64,000 nucleotides of DNA, taken from RYN-133 sp963785425. Its GTDB lineage: Bacteria > Actinomycetota > Actinomycetes > Mycobacteriales > Jatrophihabitantaceae. The notes below the pieces were generated by a model. The model was not told the origin of the DNA and ran no database searches. It was given only the letters and a program-made list of their open reading frames with translations. Location: positions 434,001-498,000 of the forward strand of contig CAWAVG010000002.1 of assembly GCA_963785425.1 (NCBI GenBank). The letters are read 5' to 3'. The position numbers and the translations under genes are program-made. Below, piece after piece: positions 8,188-16,771 of this stretch. Every line of letters begins with the position of its first letter. Positions within the stretch are counted from its first letter, which is position 1.

Positions 8188-9312
8188 GTGCCGGCCGACA
8201 GCGGATTCTCGCGATTCCGCCTCTCGCTGACCCGGGACGACCGGCGCTCGCTGCTCGGCATGGCCGGCTTCGTGGTGCTTCTGCACGCGGTCGGTTTCGG
8301 AGTGCTCTTCGGCCTAGTCGTGCCGCAGCACTTCGCGCTGGGCAAGTCGGCGGTCTACGACATCGGCGTCGGCGTGCTCGCCTACACCTTCGGGCTGCGG
8401 CACGCCTTCGATGCCGACCACATCGCCGCGGTCGACAACACCACCCGCAAGCTCATCGCCGACGGACAGGGACGCGCCGACGCCCGCAAGCCGCTGTCGG
8501 TCGGGTTCTGGTTCTCGCTCGGCCACTCGACGATCGTCTTCACACTGGCCTTCCTGTTCGCCGCAGGCGTTAAGGCGCTCGCCGGCCAGGTCACCGACGG
8601 CTCGTCCGCACTGCACTCGATCACCGGGGTCGTCGGCGCCTCGGTGTCCGGCACGTTCTTGTGCGTGCTCGGCGGGCTGAACCTGGTCGCCCTGCTCGGC
8701 ATCATCCGCGTCTTCCGCGAGATGCGGTCGGGACGTTTCGACGAGCAGCAACTGGAAGCGCATCTCGAGAAGCGCGGGTTCATGTACCGGCTGCTCGGCG
8801 GCCTGACCAAGTCGGTGCGCAAGCCGTGGCACATCTATCCCGTCGGCGTGCTGTTCGGCCTCGGCTTCGACACCGCGACCGAGGTCGGGCTGCTCGTGAT
8901 CGCCGGGGGAGCGGCGGCGTTCAACCTGCCGTTCTACTCGATCCTGGTGCTGCCGGTGCTGTTCGCCGCGGGCATGTGCCTGATGGACACGATCGACGGC
9001 GTCTTCATGAATGCCGCCTACGGCTGGGCGTTCGCCAAGCCCGTCCGCAAGGTGTTCTACAACATCACCATCACGGCGCTGTCAGTGGCAGTCGCACTGA
9101 TCATCGGCGGCATCGAGCTGGTGGGCGTGCTCGCCCAGGAGCTGCACATCACCTCGGGCCCGATCGCCGCGGTCGCCGGGATCCCGCTCGACTACGCCGG
9201 CTACGGCATCGTGGCGCTGTTCGTCGTGGCGTGGGCCGTCGCGCTGGGCGTGTGGCGCTTCGGACGGGTCGAGGAACGCTGGTCGGCCGGACTGGTGCAC
9301 ACGCGCGACTGA
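8188..9312 (+). CDS. Nickel/cobalt permease, NiCoT (HoxN/NixA) family
   Basis: High-affinity Ni2+/Co2+ uptake permease of 374 residues in the cytoplasmic membrane. The NiCoT signature RHAFDADHIAAVDN is at about 71-84, with LGHSTIVF (111-118) and GLGFDTATEVGLL (about 227-239). There are about eight helices with a long cytoplasmic loop at about 165-205. Nickel versus cobalt preference cannot be settled from sequence alone, but the Nur-like operator directly upstream favours nickel. The GTG start lies at the predicted transcription start, so the mRNA should be leaderless. No nickel enzyme is coded in the window. Confidence 0.92.
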   Translation: MPADSGFSRFRLSLTRDDRRSLLGMAGFVVLLHAVGFGVLFGLVVPQHFALGKSAVYDIGVGVLAYTFGLRHAFDADHIAAVDNTTRKLIADGQGRADARKPLSVGFWFSLGHSTIVFTLAFLFAAGVKALAGQVTDGSSALHSITGVVGASVSGTFLCVLGGLNLVALLGIIRVFREMRSGRFDEQQLEAHLEKRGFMYRLLGGLTKSVRKPWHIYPVGVLFGLGFDTATEVGLLVIAGGAAAFNLPFYSILVLPVLFAAGMCLMDTIDGVFMNAAYGWAFAKPVRKVFYNITITALSVAVALIIGGIELVGVLAQELHITSGPIAAVAGIPLDYAGYGIVALFVVAWAVALGVWRFGRVEERWSAGLVHTRD

Positions 9313-9319
9313 GGTCGCG

Positions 9320-10216
9320 TCAGCCGGCCTGGTGCGCCGACGCGCGGTAGATCTCGGCGATCGAGGCGTCCAGGGTGGCGTTGAACTCGTCGTCGCTCTG
9401 CCCGTCGGAGAGGCCTTCGAGCAGCGCCCGCGAGAAGCTCGCGATCAGGCTGCGGTCCTTGGCCAGCAACGCACACGCCTCGTCACGGCTGTACCCGCCC
9501 GAGAGCGCGAGCACCCGCAACACCCGCTCGTCGGCGGCGAGGTCGGCGTACAACCCGACCTCGGTCGGGATGGTGAGTTTGAGCATGATCGTGGCGTCGG
9601 ACGGCAGCGCTTCGATGTGTGCCTGCAGCGCGTCGCGCAGCAGCGCCTCGGCCTCCTGTTTGTGGGGGCTCTTGATGCTGACCTCCGGTTCGAGGATCGG
9701 CACCAGCCCGGCTGCGGAGATCTGCGCCCCCACCTCGAACTGCTGGTCGACGATTGCGGCGATCCCGTCCTTGTCGGCGTCCTTGATCACCGAGCGCATC
9801 TTCGTGCCGAAGACGCCGTGGCCGTTGGCGCGCTGCAACATCTCGTCGAGGGCGGGCATCGGCTTCATCAGCTGCACGCTGTGCTGCTCGTCCGCCAACC
9901 CCTTGTCGACCTTCAGGAACGGCACGACCTGCTTCTCGTCCCAGAGATAGCGCGAGGTCGGGACGCCGGCCATGTCGCGGTCCATCGTCTGCTCGAAGAG
10001 GATCGCGGCGAGCACGCGTGAGCCGTCGAACGCCGGACTGGTGATGATGCGGGTCCTCATCGCATGGACGAGGTCGAACATCTCCTCCTCGGAGCTGTAC
10101 CGGCTCTCGTCGACCCCGTACTCGGCCAACGCCTTGGGCGTGCTCCCGCCGCTCTGGTCGAGAGCGGCGAAGAAACCCTGTCCGGAGCGGACCTTCTCGA
10201 GCTGCGTTGCGTCCAT
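9320..10216 (-). CDS. fda: Fructose-bisphosphate aldolase, class I
   Basis: Schiff-base aldolase of about 298 residues that cleaves fructose 1,6-bisphosphate in glycolysis or joins trioses in gluconeogenesis. The N-terminus carries the class I phosphate-binding stretch FFAALDQSGGSTPKALAEYG. Later come GVFGTKMRSVI, PILEPEVSIKSPHK and MLKLTIPTEVGLY, and the closing LSGGYSRDEAC glycine loop. The length suits the bacterial class I (about 295 residues) rather than the archaeal type. ATG 10216 is chosen because GAGAGGA lies 7 nt upstream; the GTG two codons earlier is too close to it. The gene is on its own, 46 bases from glgC. Confidence 0.9.
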   Translation of the reverse strand: MDATQLEKVRSGQGFFAALDQSGGSTPKALAEYGVDESRYSSEEEMFDLVHAMRTRIITSPAFDGSRVLAAILFEQTMDRDMAGVPTSRYLWDEKQVVPFLKVDKGLADEQHSVQLMKPMPALDEMLQRANGHGVFGTKMRSVIKDADKDGIAAIVDQQFEVGAQISAAGLVPILEPEVSIKSPHKQEAEALLRDALQAHIEALPSDATIMLKLTIPTEVGLYADLAADERVLRVLALSGGYSRDEACALLAKDRSLIASFSRALLEGLSDGQSDDEFNATLDASIAEIYRASAHQAG

Positions 10217-10262
10217 AGCCACATCCTCTCAGCCGATGACCCGCCCGCGCGAGGAACCTTGG

Positions 10263-11462
10263 TCACCGGTCACGATCGTCGTCATCGTCCGGCACCCGCG
10301 ATCCCGCCTTGACCGTCGCACCGGAATCGAGCTCGACGCGAAGCCCCAGCAACGTGATCGCGTCGTCGCCGCCGATCCTCGCGTCGGGCCCGACCACCAC
10401 GTCGTCGTCGACGACGGTGCGCTCGACCCGCGCGCCTGCACCCACCCGGCATCCCGGCAGCAGAATGCTGTCGATCACGGTCGCGCCGGCCTCCACGACC
10501 GCGCGCGGAGCCAGCACGCTGTGCACGACCTCGCCGCCGACGTGAGCGGCGGACGAGAGCAGCGAGCTGCGCACCGACGCCGAGTCGGTCACCCACGCAG
10601 GCGAGCGCAGACCCCCCTGCGTGCGGACGGCCCACGACGGGTCGTCGAGGTCGAAGGGCGGTTTGTCGGACAGGAAATCCATGTTGGCCCGCCAGTACGC
10701 ATCGACGGTGCCGACATCGCGCCAGTAGCCGGGCTGCGCGTAGCTGCGCACGACGCCGTCGGCTACGAGCTCCGGCAACAGCCGGTCACCCAGATCGCCC
10801 AACCCATCCTTCTCGGCGTCGTCGGCGAGGCGCTCGAGCAGGTCGAGCACGGGACCGGTCGAGAACACGAAGACCTCGTTGGTGACGAGGTCGCTCGTGG
10901 GGTCGTCGGGCTTGTAGGAGTACTCGCGCACCCGCCCGCCGGTCTCGTCGCCGTCGACCTGCACGACGCCGTAGCGTCCGGCATCGTCGATGTCCACGTG
11001 GGTCGTCACCATCGTCAGGACCGCGCCGGAGTCGGTGTGCGCTGCGACGACGTCACGGTAGTCGAGGCGGTACACGGCGTCGGCGCTCACGAGCACGATC
11101 ACCTCGGGGTCGATCTGCCGGATGAGCTCGGCGTTGCGCCACAGACCGTCGGCGGTGCCTTTCGTCCAGCCCTCCCGTTCGTCGCCCTGGTAGGGGGGAA
11201 GCACCAGCAGGCCGCCCGACGTCCGGTCGAGGTCCCACGGCCGGCCGTTCGACAGATGATCGTTAAGTGAAGCCGGCTGGTACTGCTGCGCGACCCACAC
11301 GTCGGAGACCCTGCTGTGCAGGCAGTTGCTCAACGGAAAGTCGATCAGCCGATAACCGCCGGCGAACGGGACGGCCGGTTTGGCACGGTTCGCAGTCAGC
11401 AGATCGAGCCGCGAACCCTGTCCACCGGCGAGGACGAAGGCCAACACATCAGGATCGGACAT
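10263..11462 (-). CDS. glgC: Glucose-1-phosphate adenylyltransferase (ADP-glucose pyrophosphorylase)
   Basis: Makes ADP-glucose from ATP and glucose 1-phosphate for glycogen and alpha-glucan synthesis; 399 residues. The nucleotidyltransferase domain has FVLAGGQGSRLDLLT, KPAVPFAGGYRLIDFPLSNC and the GlgC loop GTADGLWRN. A left-handed beta helix follows from about residue 290 (repeats such as DSILLPGCRVGAGARVERTV). An acidic tail DDDDDRDR ends it. The ribosome-binding AGGAA sits in the loop of a 17-base hairpin (11464-11480) right in front of the ATG. A LysE gene ends 24 bases upstream, so cotranscription is possible. A debranching-type glycosidase at 33 kb could use the same glucan. Confidence 0.9.
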   Translation of the reverse strand: MSDPDVLAFVLAGGQGSRLDLLTANRAKPAVPFAGGYRLIDFPLSNCLHSRVSDVWVAQQYQPASLNDHLSNGRPWDLDRTSGGLLVLPPYQGDEREGWTKGTADGLWRNAELIRQIDPEVIVLVSADAVYRLDYRDVVAAHTDSGAVLTMVTTHVDIDDAGRYGVVQVDGDETGGRVREYSYKPDDPTSDLVTNEVFVFSTGPVLDLLERLADDAEKDGLGDLGDRLLPELVADGVVRSYAQPGYWRDVGTVDAYWRANMDFLSDKPPFDLDDPSWAVRTQGGLRSPAWVTDSASVRSSLLSSAAHVGGEVVHSVLAPRAVVEAGATVIDSILLPGCRVGAGARVERTVVDDDVVVGPDARIGGDDAITLLGLRVELDSGATVKAGSRVPDDDDDRDR

Positions 11463-11486
11463 GCGGGGTTTCCTACCCCGATCTAG

Positions 11487-12122
11487 TCAGATGCTGTCGA
11501 CCGCGAGCTTGGCTCCGAAGCCGACGAGGGCGCACCCGGTCGCGACGTCCATGCTGCGGCGCACCGCTCGGCGCTGCAGGACGGTGCGAGCGCGGTTCAT
11601 GGTGGCGACCAGCAGCGACAGATAGCTCAACGAGAGCAGGGCGTGGCTGAACGCGAAGATCATGAGCACCGGGATCGCGGCATGTTGGCCGAGGAACTGG
11701 GGCAGGACGGCGAGGTAGAAGACCAGCACCTTGGGATTGGTGATGTTGGACAGGAATCCCTGCCGCCAGCCGCGCAGCCGAACGCCGGGATCCGCCGTGT
11801 TCTCCGACGTGGACGCATATCGTCCGCGTAACGCCGACCGGAACGACTGCAGGGCGAGGAACAGCAGGTACGCGATGCCCGCCCACTTGACCGTCTCGAA
11901 CACGGGTTGGCTGCGCGCGATCACCGCGCCGAGCCCGGTCGCGGCCGCGAGGCCCTGCACCGTGTTGGACGAGGCGACTCCCAACGCGCTCCACCAGCCC
12001 CGCCGCCGTCCGCCGACGAGCGTGTTCCTGGTGACGACGGCGAAGTCGGGACCGGGGATGAGGACGAGCACGACTGCGAACGCGAGGAACGTGCCGTAGG
12101 TCGACCAGCTCACGCAACCCAC
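11487..12122 (-). CDS. LysE family translocator
   Basis: Inner-membrane exporter of about 208-211 residues and the LysE/RhtB fold. The N-terminal helix holds VLVLIPGPDFAVVTRNTLVGG (family motif PGPD), followed by ASSNTVQGLAAATGLGAV and GFLSNITNPKVLVFYLAVLPQF, the conserved NPK motif. About six helices are present. Members export basic or neutral amino acids such as lysine, threonine or homoserine; the substrate here is not predictable. The start is a GTG at 12122 or 12113; neither has a clear ribosome site. It begins only about 6 bases after the ECF sigma gene ends, which suggests one operon. Confidence 0.88.
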   Translation of the reverse strand: MGCVSWSTYGTFLAFAVVLVLIPGPDFAVVTRNTLVGGRRRGWWSALGVASSNTVQGLAAATGLGAVIARSQPVFETVKWAGIAYLLFLALQSFRSALRGRYASTSENTADPGVRLRGWRQGFLSNITNPKVLVFYLAVLPQFLGQHAAIPVLMIFAFSHALLSLSYLSLLVATMNRARTVLQRRAVRRSMDVATGCALVGFGAKLAVDSI

Positions 12123-12128
12123 TGTAAG

Positions 12129-13391
12129 TCAGCCGGACGGCGTGATCTCGGCGAGACGACGACGCAGGTAACGGGTCTCGACGTCGTTCGCCGTGAGCAG
12201 CAACGCCTCGCGGTAAGCGGCGACCGCGGCGTCGAAGCGGCCGAGCCGGCGAAGAAAGTCGGCGCGAGCTGCCGGCAGGTACGGATAGCCGGCCAGGTCT
12301 GCCTCGCCGGCGAGCGCGTCGAGTGCGGTCAGTCCGGCGTCCGGACCGTGCGCCGCGCCGAGTGCGATGGCCCGGTTGAGCGCGACGACCGGGCTCGGCC
12401 ACCGGCGCAGCAGGACGTCGTACAGCTCGAGGATCTGCTGCCAGTCGGTGTCGGCCGCGGTCGTCGCCTCGGCGTGGAGGGCGGCGATGGAGGCCATCAC
12501 CGCGTACTTGCCGCGCCCGCCGGCCTGCAGCGCCGCCCGCAGCAGGCCCAGTCCTTCGGCGATCGCCGCGGCGTCCCATGCGCGTCGGTCCTGCTCGTCG
12601 AGCGGGACGAGGTCGCCCTCGGCATCGGTGCGTGCCGCCCGCCGCGCATCGGTCAGCAGCAACAACGCCAGCAGGGCACCGGTCTCGGCGTCGGCCGGCA
12701 GCAGCTCGTGCAGCATCCGCGCGACTTGCAGCGCGCGGTCGGCGAGGTCGGTGCGCATCAACGTGTCGCCGATGGCGGCGACGTGACCGGCGCTGTAGAC
12801 GAGCTGCAGCGTGTCGAAGACGGACTCTAGGCGTGCGGGGAGTTCGGCCGGTGTCGGGGTGCGATAGGGCAGCTGGTCCTGCGCGATCTTCTTCTTCGCC
12901 CGCGTGATTCGCGCCTGCATGGTCGCTTCCTTGACCAGGAACGCCCGTGCGACCTCCGCAGAGGTCAGGCCGCACACCATCCGCAGGGTAAGTGCCACCC
13001 GGGCCTGCGCCGGAAGCGCCGGGTGACAGCAGATGAACACCAGCCGCAACCGGTCGTCGGGCAGGTGCTCGAACGCCGTGCCTGCGCTCGGGTCGTCGGG
13101 AGTGACGTCGATGTCGCCGTTGTCGATCGCGAGCGCGGGCAGCTTGCGCGCCGCCGTCGCCGCCCGTCGCTTGGCTTGGAGCACCTCACGGACGGCAACG
13201 GTGGTCAGCCAAGCGCCCGGACGGTCGGGGATCCCGTCGCGACTCCACCGCTGCAGGGCCTGTGCAAAGGCATCCTGCACGCAGTCCTCGGCGATATCGA
13301 AGTCACGCGCTACGCGCACGACGGTGGCGAGCACCTGGGTCCATTCCGTGCGGTACGCCTGGGCGATCGCGTCGGCCACGACTGTCGTCAC
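12129..13391 (-). CDS. RNA polymerase ECF sigma factor with C-terminal helical extension (ECF42-like)
   Basis: About 420 residues from GTG 13391. Region 2 is FDIAEDCVQDAFAQALQRW. Region 4 contains LPAQARVALTLRMVCGLTSAEVARAFLVKEATMQARITRAKKKI. A long TPR-like helical extension of about 220 residues follows, as in ECF42 (DUF6596) sigma factors. That group lacks an anti-sigma factor and is typically linked to a DGPF/YCII-domain protein, and exactly such a gene lies 32 bases upstream. The extension is thought to control activity. An in-frame upstream extension to 13901 would overlap the YCII gene in another frame and is rejected. Target promoters are unknown. Confidence 0.88.
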   Translation of the reverse strand: MTTVVADAIAQAYRTEWTQVLATVVRVARDFDIAEDCVQDAFAQALQRWSRDGIPDRPGAWLTTVAVREVLQAKRRAATAARKLPALAIDNGDIDVTPDDPSAGTAFEHLPDDRLRLVFICCHPALPAQARVALTLRMVCGLTSAEVARAFLVKEATMQARITRAKKKIAQDQLPYRTPTPAELPARLESVFDTLQLVYSAGHVAAIGDTLMRTDLADRALQVARMLHELLPADAETGALLALLLLTDARRAARTDAEGDLVPLDEQDRRAWDAAAIAEGLGLLRAALQAGGRGKYAVMASIAALHAEATTAADTDWQQILELYDVLLRRWPSPVVALNRAIALGAAHGPDAGLTALDALAGEADLAGYPYLPAARADFLRRLGRFDAAVAAYREALLLTANDVETRYLRRRLAEITPSG

Positions 13392-13423
13392 CGCACGATC
13401 GTGCCGCAGTAGTGCGGTCGGCG

Positions 13424-13765
13424 TTACTCCATGGAGTCGCCGAGCGGCCAGAACTCGCGTACTTCGATGCGCCCGCCGTAGGCCATCGGATGCTTCGAGG
13501 CGATGCGGATCGCCTCGTCCATCGAGTCGCACTCGAGGATGTCGAATCCGCCGATCCACTCCTTGGACTCGGTGAAGGCGCCGTCGGTCACGAGCACCTC
13601 GCCGTTGCGGACGCGGACGAGTTTCGCGTCCTGGACCGGCCGCAGCCGCTCGCCGAGAACCCACTTGCCGCTCGGGATCTCGTCGAACCACTCGTCGATG
13701 GACGGGACGGGTGCGCCGGAGGTGTCGGGCGCGGGGTCGACGCAGACGAACATGATGTAGCGCAT
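13424..13765 (-). CDS. YCII/DGPF-domain protein, partner of the ECF42-like sigma factor
   Basis: Small cytoplasmic dimeric alpha/beta protein of 113 residues. The YCII fold is visible as MRYIMFVCVDP at the start, GERLRPVQDAKLVRVRNGEVLVTDGAFTE with the variant of the DGP(F) segment (TDGAFTESKEWIGGF), and a late HPMAYGGRIEVREFWPL strand. GGAG lies about 10 nt before the ATG. It directly precedes the sigma gene, the standard arrangement for ECF42 loci, so it probably works in the same signalling unit; its biochemical role is not established in the family. Confidence 0.87.
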   Translation of the reverse strand: MRYIMFVCVDPAPDTSGAPVPSIDEWFDEIPSGKWVLGERLRPVQDAKLVRVRNGEVLVTDGAFTESKEWIGGFDILECDSMDEAIRIASKHPMAYGGRIEVREFWPLGDSME

Positions 13766-13983
13766 GGTGGTTCTCCTTCGTGGGATGCGGTTCAAGGTCT
13801 CGGACCACTGACGCTCGTCGTCGCGTCCGTCGCAGGCGATCATGCCGAAGTCCGGCATTGCGACAGCCATCCGCCCTCCTGGATCTCGTCGTACCGTTCA
13901 CCTACCCGATGCACGAGGTCGGTCCGGATCGACATTCCGGTCCGGGAAGTTCTTCGTCCGCAATCCGTCGTAGCGTCTGCGCC

Positions 13984-14604
13984 ATGGCCGACTACACGAT
14001 CAGGGCGCTGACGGACGAGACGTGGGACGCTTTTGCGGCGCTGTGCGAACGCAACAACGGAGCGGGGATGGGCGGGTGCTGGTGCACCTGGTTCCACAAC
14101 GCCACCAGTGCCGAGCGCCGTGCCAACGGCGGCGACGACTGGCGTGGCTACAAGGAACGGTTGGTCCGCTCAGGTGAGGCGCATGCGGCGCTGGTCTTCG
14201 ACGGCGATGAGGCGGTTGGGTGGTGCCAGTACGGCGCTCCCGCTCAGTTGCCGGGGATCACCCATCGTAAGGAGGTCGAGTTCGAGGGAGCCTTCGTGCC
14301 CGACTACCGGCTCACCTGCTGGTTCGTCGGTCGGGGCCACCGGCGCAAGGGAGTCGCCAACGCCGCATTGGACGGCGCACTGCGGTTGATCGCCGAGGCC
14401 GGTGGGGGAGTTGTCGAGGTCTATCCGTTCGACACCACCGGGAAGAAGGTGTCGGCCTCGTTCCTCTACAACTCCACCCGCGCCATGTGCGAGCGGGCGG
14501 GCTTCGACTACGTCGGCCCGAAGGGCAAGAACCACTGCATCATGCGCAAGACCGTCGAGCCCGCCCGTGCCGGTGCGGCTGCCGCGTCTCACGAGCCGAA
14601 CTGA
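13984..14604 (+). CDS. GNAT-family N-acetyltransferase
   Basis: Acetyl-CoA dependent acyltransferase fold, 206 residues. The N-terminal part has the unusual C-rich stretch GMGGCWCTWFHNA. AALVFDGDEAVGWCQYG is the central strand, and CWFVGRGHRRKGVANAAL is motif A with the acetyl-CoA pyrophosphate loop (R-G-x-x-R-K-G). Later KKVSASFLYNSTRAMCERAGF is motif B. The substrate is not known; related proteins are annotated only as GNAT. A TAGCGT -10 box ends 7 nt before the ATG, which predicts a leaderless mRNA and settles the start. It ends in a 16-base tail-to-tail overlap with the next gene. Confidence 0.85.
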   Translation: MADYTIRALTDETWDAFAALCERNNGAGMGGCWCTWFHNATSAERRANGGDDWRGYKERLVRSGEAHAALVFDGDEAVGWCQYGAPAQLPGITHRKEVEFEGAFVPDYRLTCWFVGRGHRRKGVANAALDGALRLIAEAGGGVVEVYPFDTTGKKVSASFLYNSTRAMCERAGFDYVGPKGKNHCIMRKTVEPARAGAAAASHEPN

Positions 14605-15971
14605 GCACGGTGCCACGTACGTCCGCCGTCGTCGGTCGTGTAGAAGCTCGTCCCGTCCTGGGTGACGGCGACCCCGTGGCCGTCGTTCGAGAAGCACACA
14701 CCGTCGCCGCGGACCGGAATCGTCTGGGTCCGCTGCCACGTCCGGCCGCCGTCGACCGTGACATAGAACGTGGTTGAGACGGCACCCGGGCCGTAGCCGT
14801 GCGAGGTGTCCGCGACGACGATCCGTTGGTCGCCCTGTGCGCCTTGCAACTCGATCGAGTCACCGTGCGGAAGCCGGTGCCCGACGAAGGCGGTTGACCC
14901 GGGCGGCGCCACGCGCAGGCCCGACCCGAGGCAGTCGACGATCAGCGCGCCGTTGTCGGCGACGCCACTGCCGTTCCCGAGGAACGCGTCGTCCTGCGGG
15001 TTCCTCGCCGCACCGCAGACCTGGCCGGCGAGCCGCGTCCAGGTGCGTCCGCCGTCGCCGGACCGGAAGATCCCCGCTCCGGCATTCGCTTCGGTGAGCC
15101 CGGCGAACAGGTACACCTGCGTACCGGCGACCGCCAGGTTCGAGCTGTACAGGCCGATCTCCCGCGACGTCGGCGTGCTCGTCTGCCACCGCGTCGTGCC
15201 GATCGGCGCGAACTGCACGCTCCCGGCGCATCCTGATGAGCACTGGTGGATCGGTGCGATTCGCACGACCGAGCGGCCGACGACGACGAGCTTCGAAGCG
15301 CCGTCCCAGTCGTGGGCCGGGTCGACGTAACGGGACCAGTGGCGGCCGCCGTCGGTCGTCGCGTACAGGTCGTGCAGGCTCCACAGGTAGCCGTCGGACG
15401 CGTTGGCGAACAGCACCGCATCGACACACGGGCCGTGGACGTCGCCGTTGGTGCCGCAGGAGCCCGTGTCGAAGGTCGACACCAGGCCCTTCGGGACGGC
15501 GAGCGCCCGCCACGACGCCCCGCCGTCGGTCGTCGCCAGTAACGCGGGGCAGTCGTTCTTCCCCGACGGGCAGCGCGCGTCGCCCAGTGCCCAGCCGTGT
15601 TGTGCGTCGCTGAAGTAGAGGTCATTCGCGTCGAAGTGCGGCACGACGGGCGGGCCCAGATGGGGCGTCGGCACGGGGACGGTCTGGTGGTGCGCGGGCG
15701 GGGTCTTGTGACCCCGGTCGGTGATCACCCTTGCCACGACCACCGCCCCGACCGCCACCGCAACGATCGAGGCGACCGCGATGAGCGGCATCATCCAGCG
15801 GGACGACCGGCGGTGCGCTGCGAGCCTCGTGACCGCCGGTCGGCCGCTGCGCGCATTGGCCAGCAGCAGGTCGGCGAGATCCGGGTCGGGTTGCGTCGCG
15901 CCGGCGACGTCGGTGAGTGCGGCGCGCAGGACGACGTCGAACTCCTCCGGTGCGCTTCGGTTGGTCATCAT
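14589..15971 (-). CDS. Membrane protein with extracytoplasmic beta-propeller, probable partner of the SigE-type sigma factor
   Basis: About 460 residues. A cytoplasmic N-terminus of about 55 residues (SAPEEFDVVLRAALTDVAG) is followed by one helix at about 58-82 (MMPLIAVASIVAVAVGAVVV). A long exported domain then carries at least five Asp-box-like repeats: TTDGGASWRA, TTDGGRHWSRY, SGDGGRTWTRL, TVDGGRTWQRT and DDGGRTWHRA. This is a BNR/YCF48-like propeller. The start overlaps the sigma gene stop (ATGATGA), so the two are coupled. That layout suggests a sensor or anti-sigma protein for the sigma factor; no known anti-sigma domain is recognised, so this is inference. Two ATGs (15971, 15968) are possible. 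Confidence 0.8.
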   Translation of the reverse strand: MMTNRSAPEEFDVVLRAALTDVAGATQPDPDLADLLLANARSGRPAVTRLAAHRRSSRWMMPLIAVASIVAVAVGAVVVARVITDRGHKTPPAHHQTVPVPTPHLGPPVVPHFDANDLYFSDAQHGWALGDARCPSGKNDCPALLATTDGGASWRALAVPKGLVSTFDTGSCGTNGDVHGPCVDAVLFANASDGYLWSLHDLYATTDGGRHWSRYVDPAHDWDGASKLVVVGRSVVRIAPIHQCSSGCAGSVQFAPIGTTRWQTSTPTSREIGLYSSNLAVAGTQVYLFAGLTEANAGAGIFRSGDGGRTWTRLAGQVCGAARNPQDDAFLGNGSGVADNGALIVDCLGSGLRVAPPGSTAFVGHRLPHGDSIELQGAQGDQRIVVADTSHGYGPGAVSTTFYVTVDGGRTWQRTQTIPVRGDGVCFSNDGHGVAVTQDGTSFYTTDDGGRTWHRAQFGS

Positions 15972-16477
15972 CGGCTCCCTTCTGCGGCGGCGGGCGCGCT
16001 GAAGTACGCGGCGCGCATCGCGGCGACGCCGCGGCTCACCAGGCTGCGGACGGTCGCCGGGCGACAGCTCAGTGCCGCGGCCACGTCGTCCTCGGGCAGG
16101 TCGTAGAAGTAGCGCATCACGAGTGCTGCGCGTTGCTTGTACGGCAGCGTCCCGAGCAGCTCCCATATCGTGCGCGACACCGCGACCCGCTCGCTCAGGT
16201 CCGACCCGTCCCAGCGTTCGGGCAGCTCCCAGCGCGATTCCGCGCGGGCGGCCGGGGCCCGGCTCCTGCTCACGGCGCGGTTGGCGAGGCTGCGCTGCAC
16301 GTAGGCGACGGGCTTGTCGGCCGCCATGACCTGGTGCCACTTCGGGTACAGGCGACTCAAGGTGTCCTGCAGGAGTTCCTCCGCCTCGAACCGGTTGCCC
16401 GTAAGCAGGAACGCAGCACGGAACAGCGCCGCCGTGTGCTCCCGGACGAACCGTTCGAACGCGGTGTCGTCACTCAT
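15968..16477 (-). CDS. SigE-family RNA polymerase sigma-70 factor
   Basis: ECF-type sigma factor of 169 residues. Region 2 is FERFVREHTAALFRAAFLLTGNRFEAEELLQDTLSRLYPKW. Region 4 is LPYKQRAALVMRYFYDLPEDDVAAALSCRPATVRSLVSRGVAAMR, the pattern of the actinobacterial SigE-family (TIGR02983). The stop codon overlaps the start of the membrane beta-propeller gene, making a two-gene unit that likely senses an envelope or extracellular signal. The 294 bases upstream hold no gene. The promoter that it recognises is not evident. Confidence 0.92.
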   Translation of the reverse strand: MSDDTAFERFVREHTAALFRAAFLLTGNRFEAEELLQDTLSRLYPKWHQVMAADKPVAYVQRSLANRAVSRSRAPAARAESRWELPERWDGSDLSERVAVSRTIWELLGTLPYKQRAALVMRYFYDLPEDDVAAALSCRPATVRSLVSRGVAAMRAAYFSAPAAAEGSR

Positions 16478-16771
16478 GGCCGATGCTTTTCACTCCCTAC
16501 CGACGCCGCGGACCGCCAAATCGTGGCAGCGGGTTTGCGCGCGCGCGAGGCCGGGTACGGCACTCACGAGCTCAACCCGAGCCGTGCTGCCTGTCCGGCG
16601 GGGCCGTCGTGGCCACCGGAGTCGGCCGGTTGTTGTCCGTCCCCTACCAGCTCATCCGCCGTCCGCTCGAATCATCGACGAGCGCGCGGTCAACAAGCTC
16701 CCGTCCGGGAACCCCAACACGAACCGGCCGGATCCGACGGCCCGGACTCGTCCGGCTGAGTGCCCCCGCGA

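Noticed and set aside
12129..13901. A 590-codon minus-strand frame covering the sigma gene and its upstream region
   Set aside because: The first 170 codons lie over the YCII gene in another frame and show no domain; the sigma factor starts at GTG 13391.
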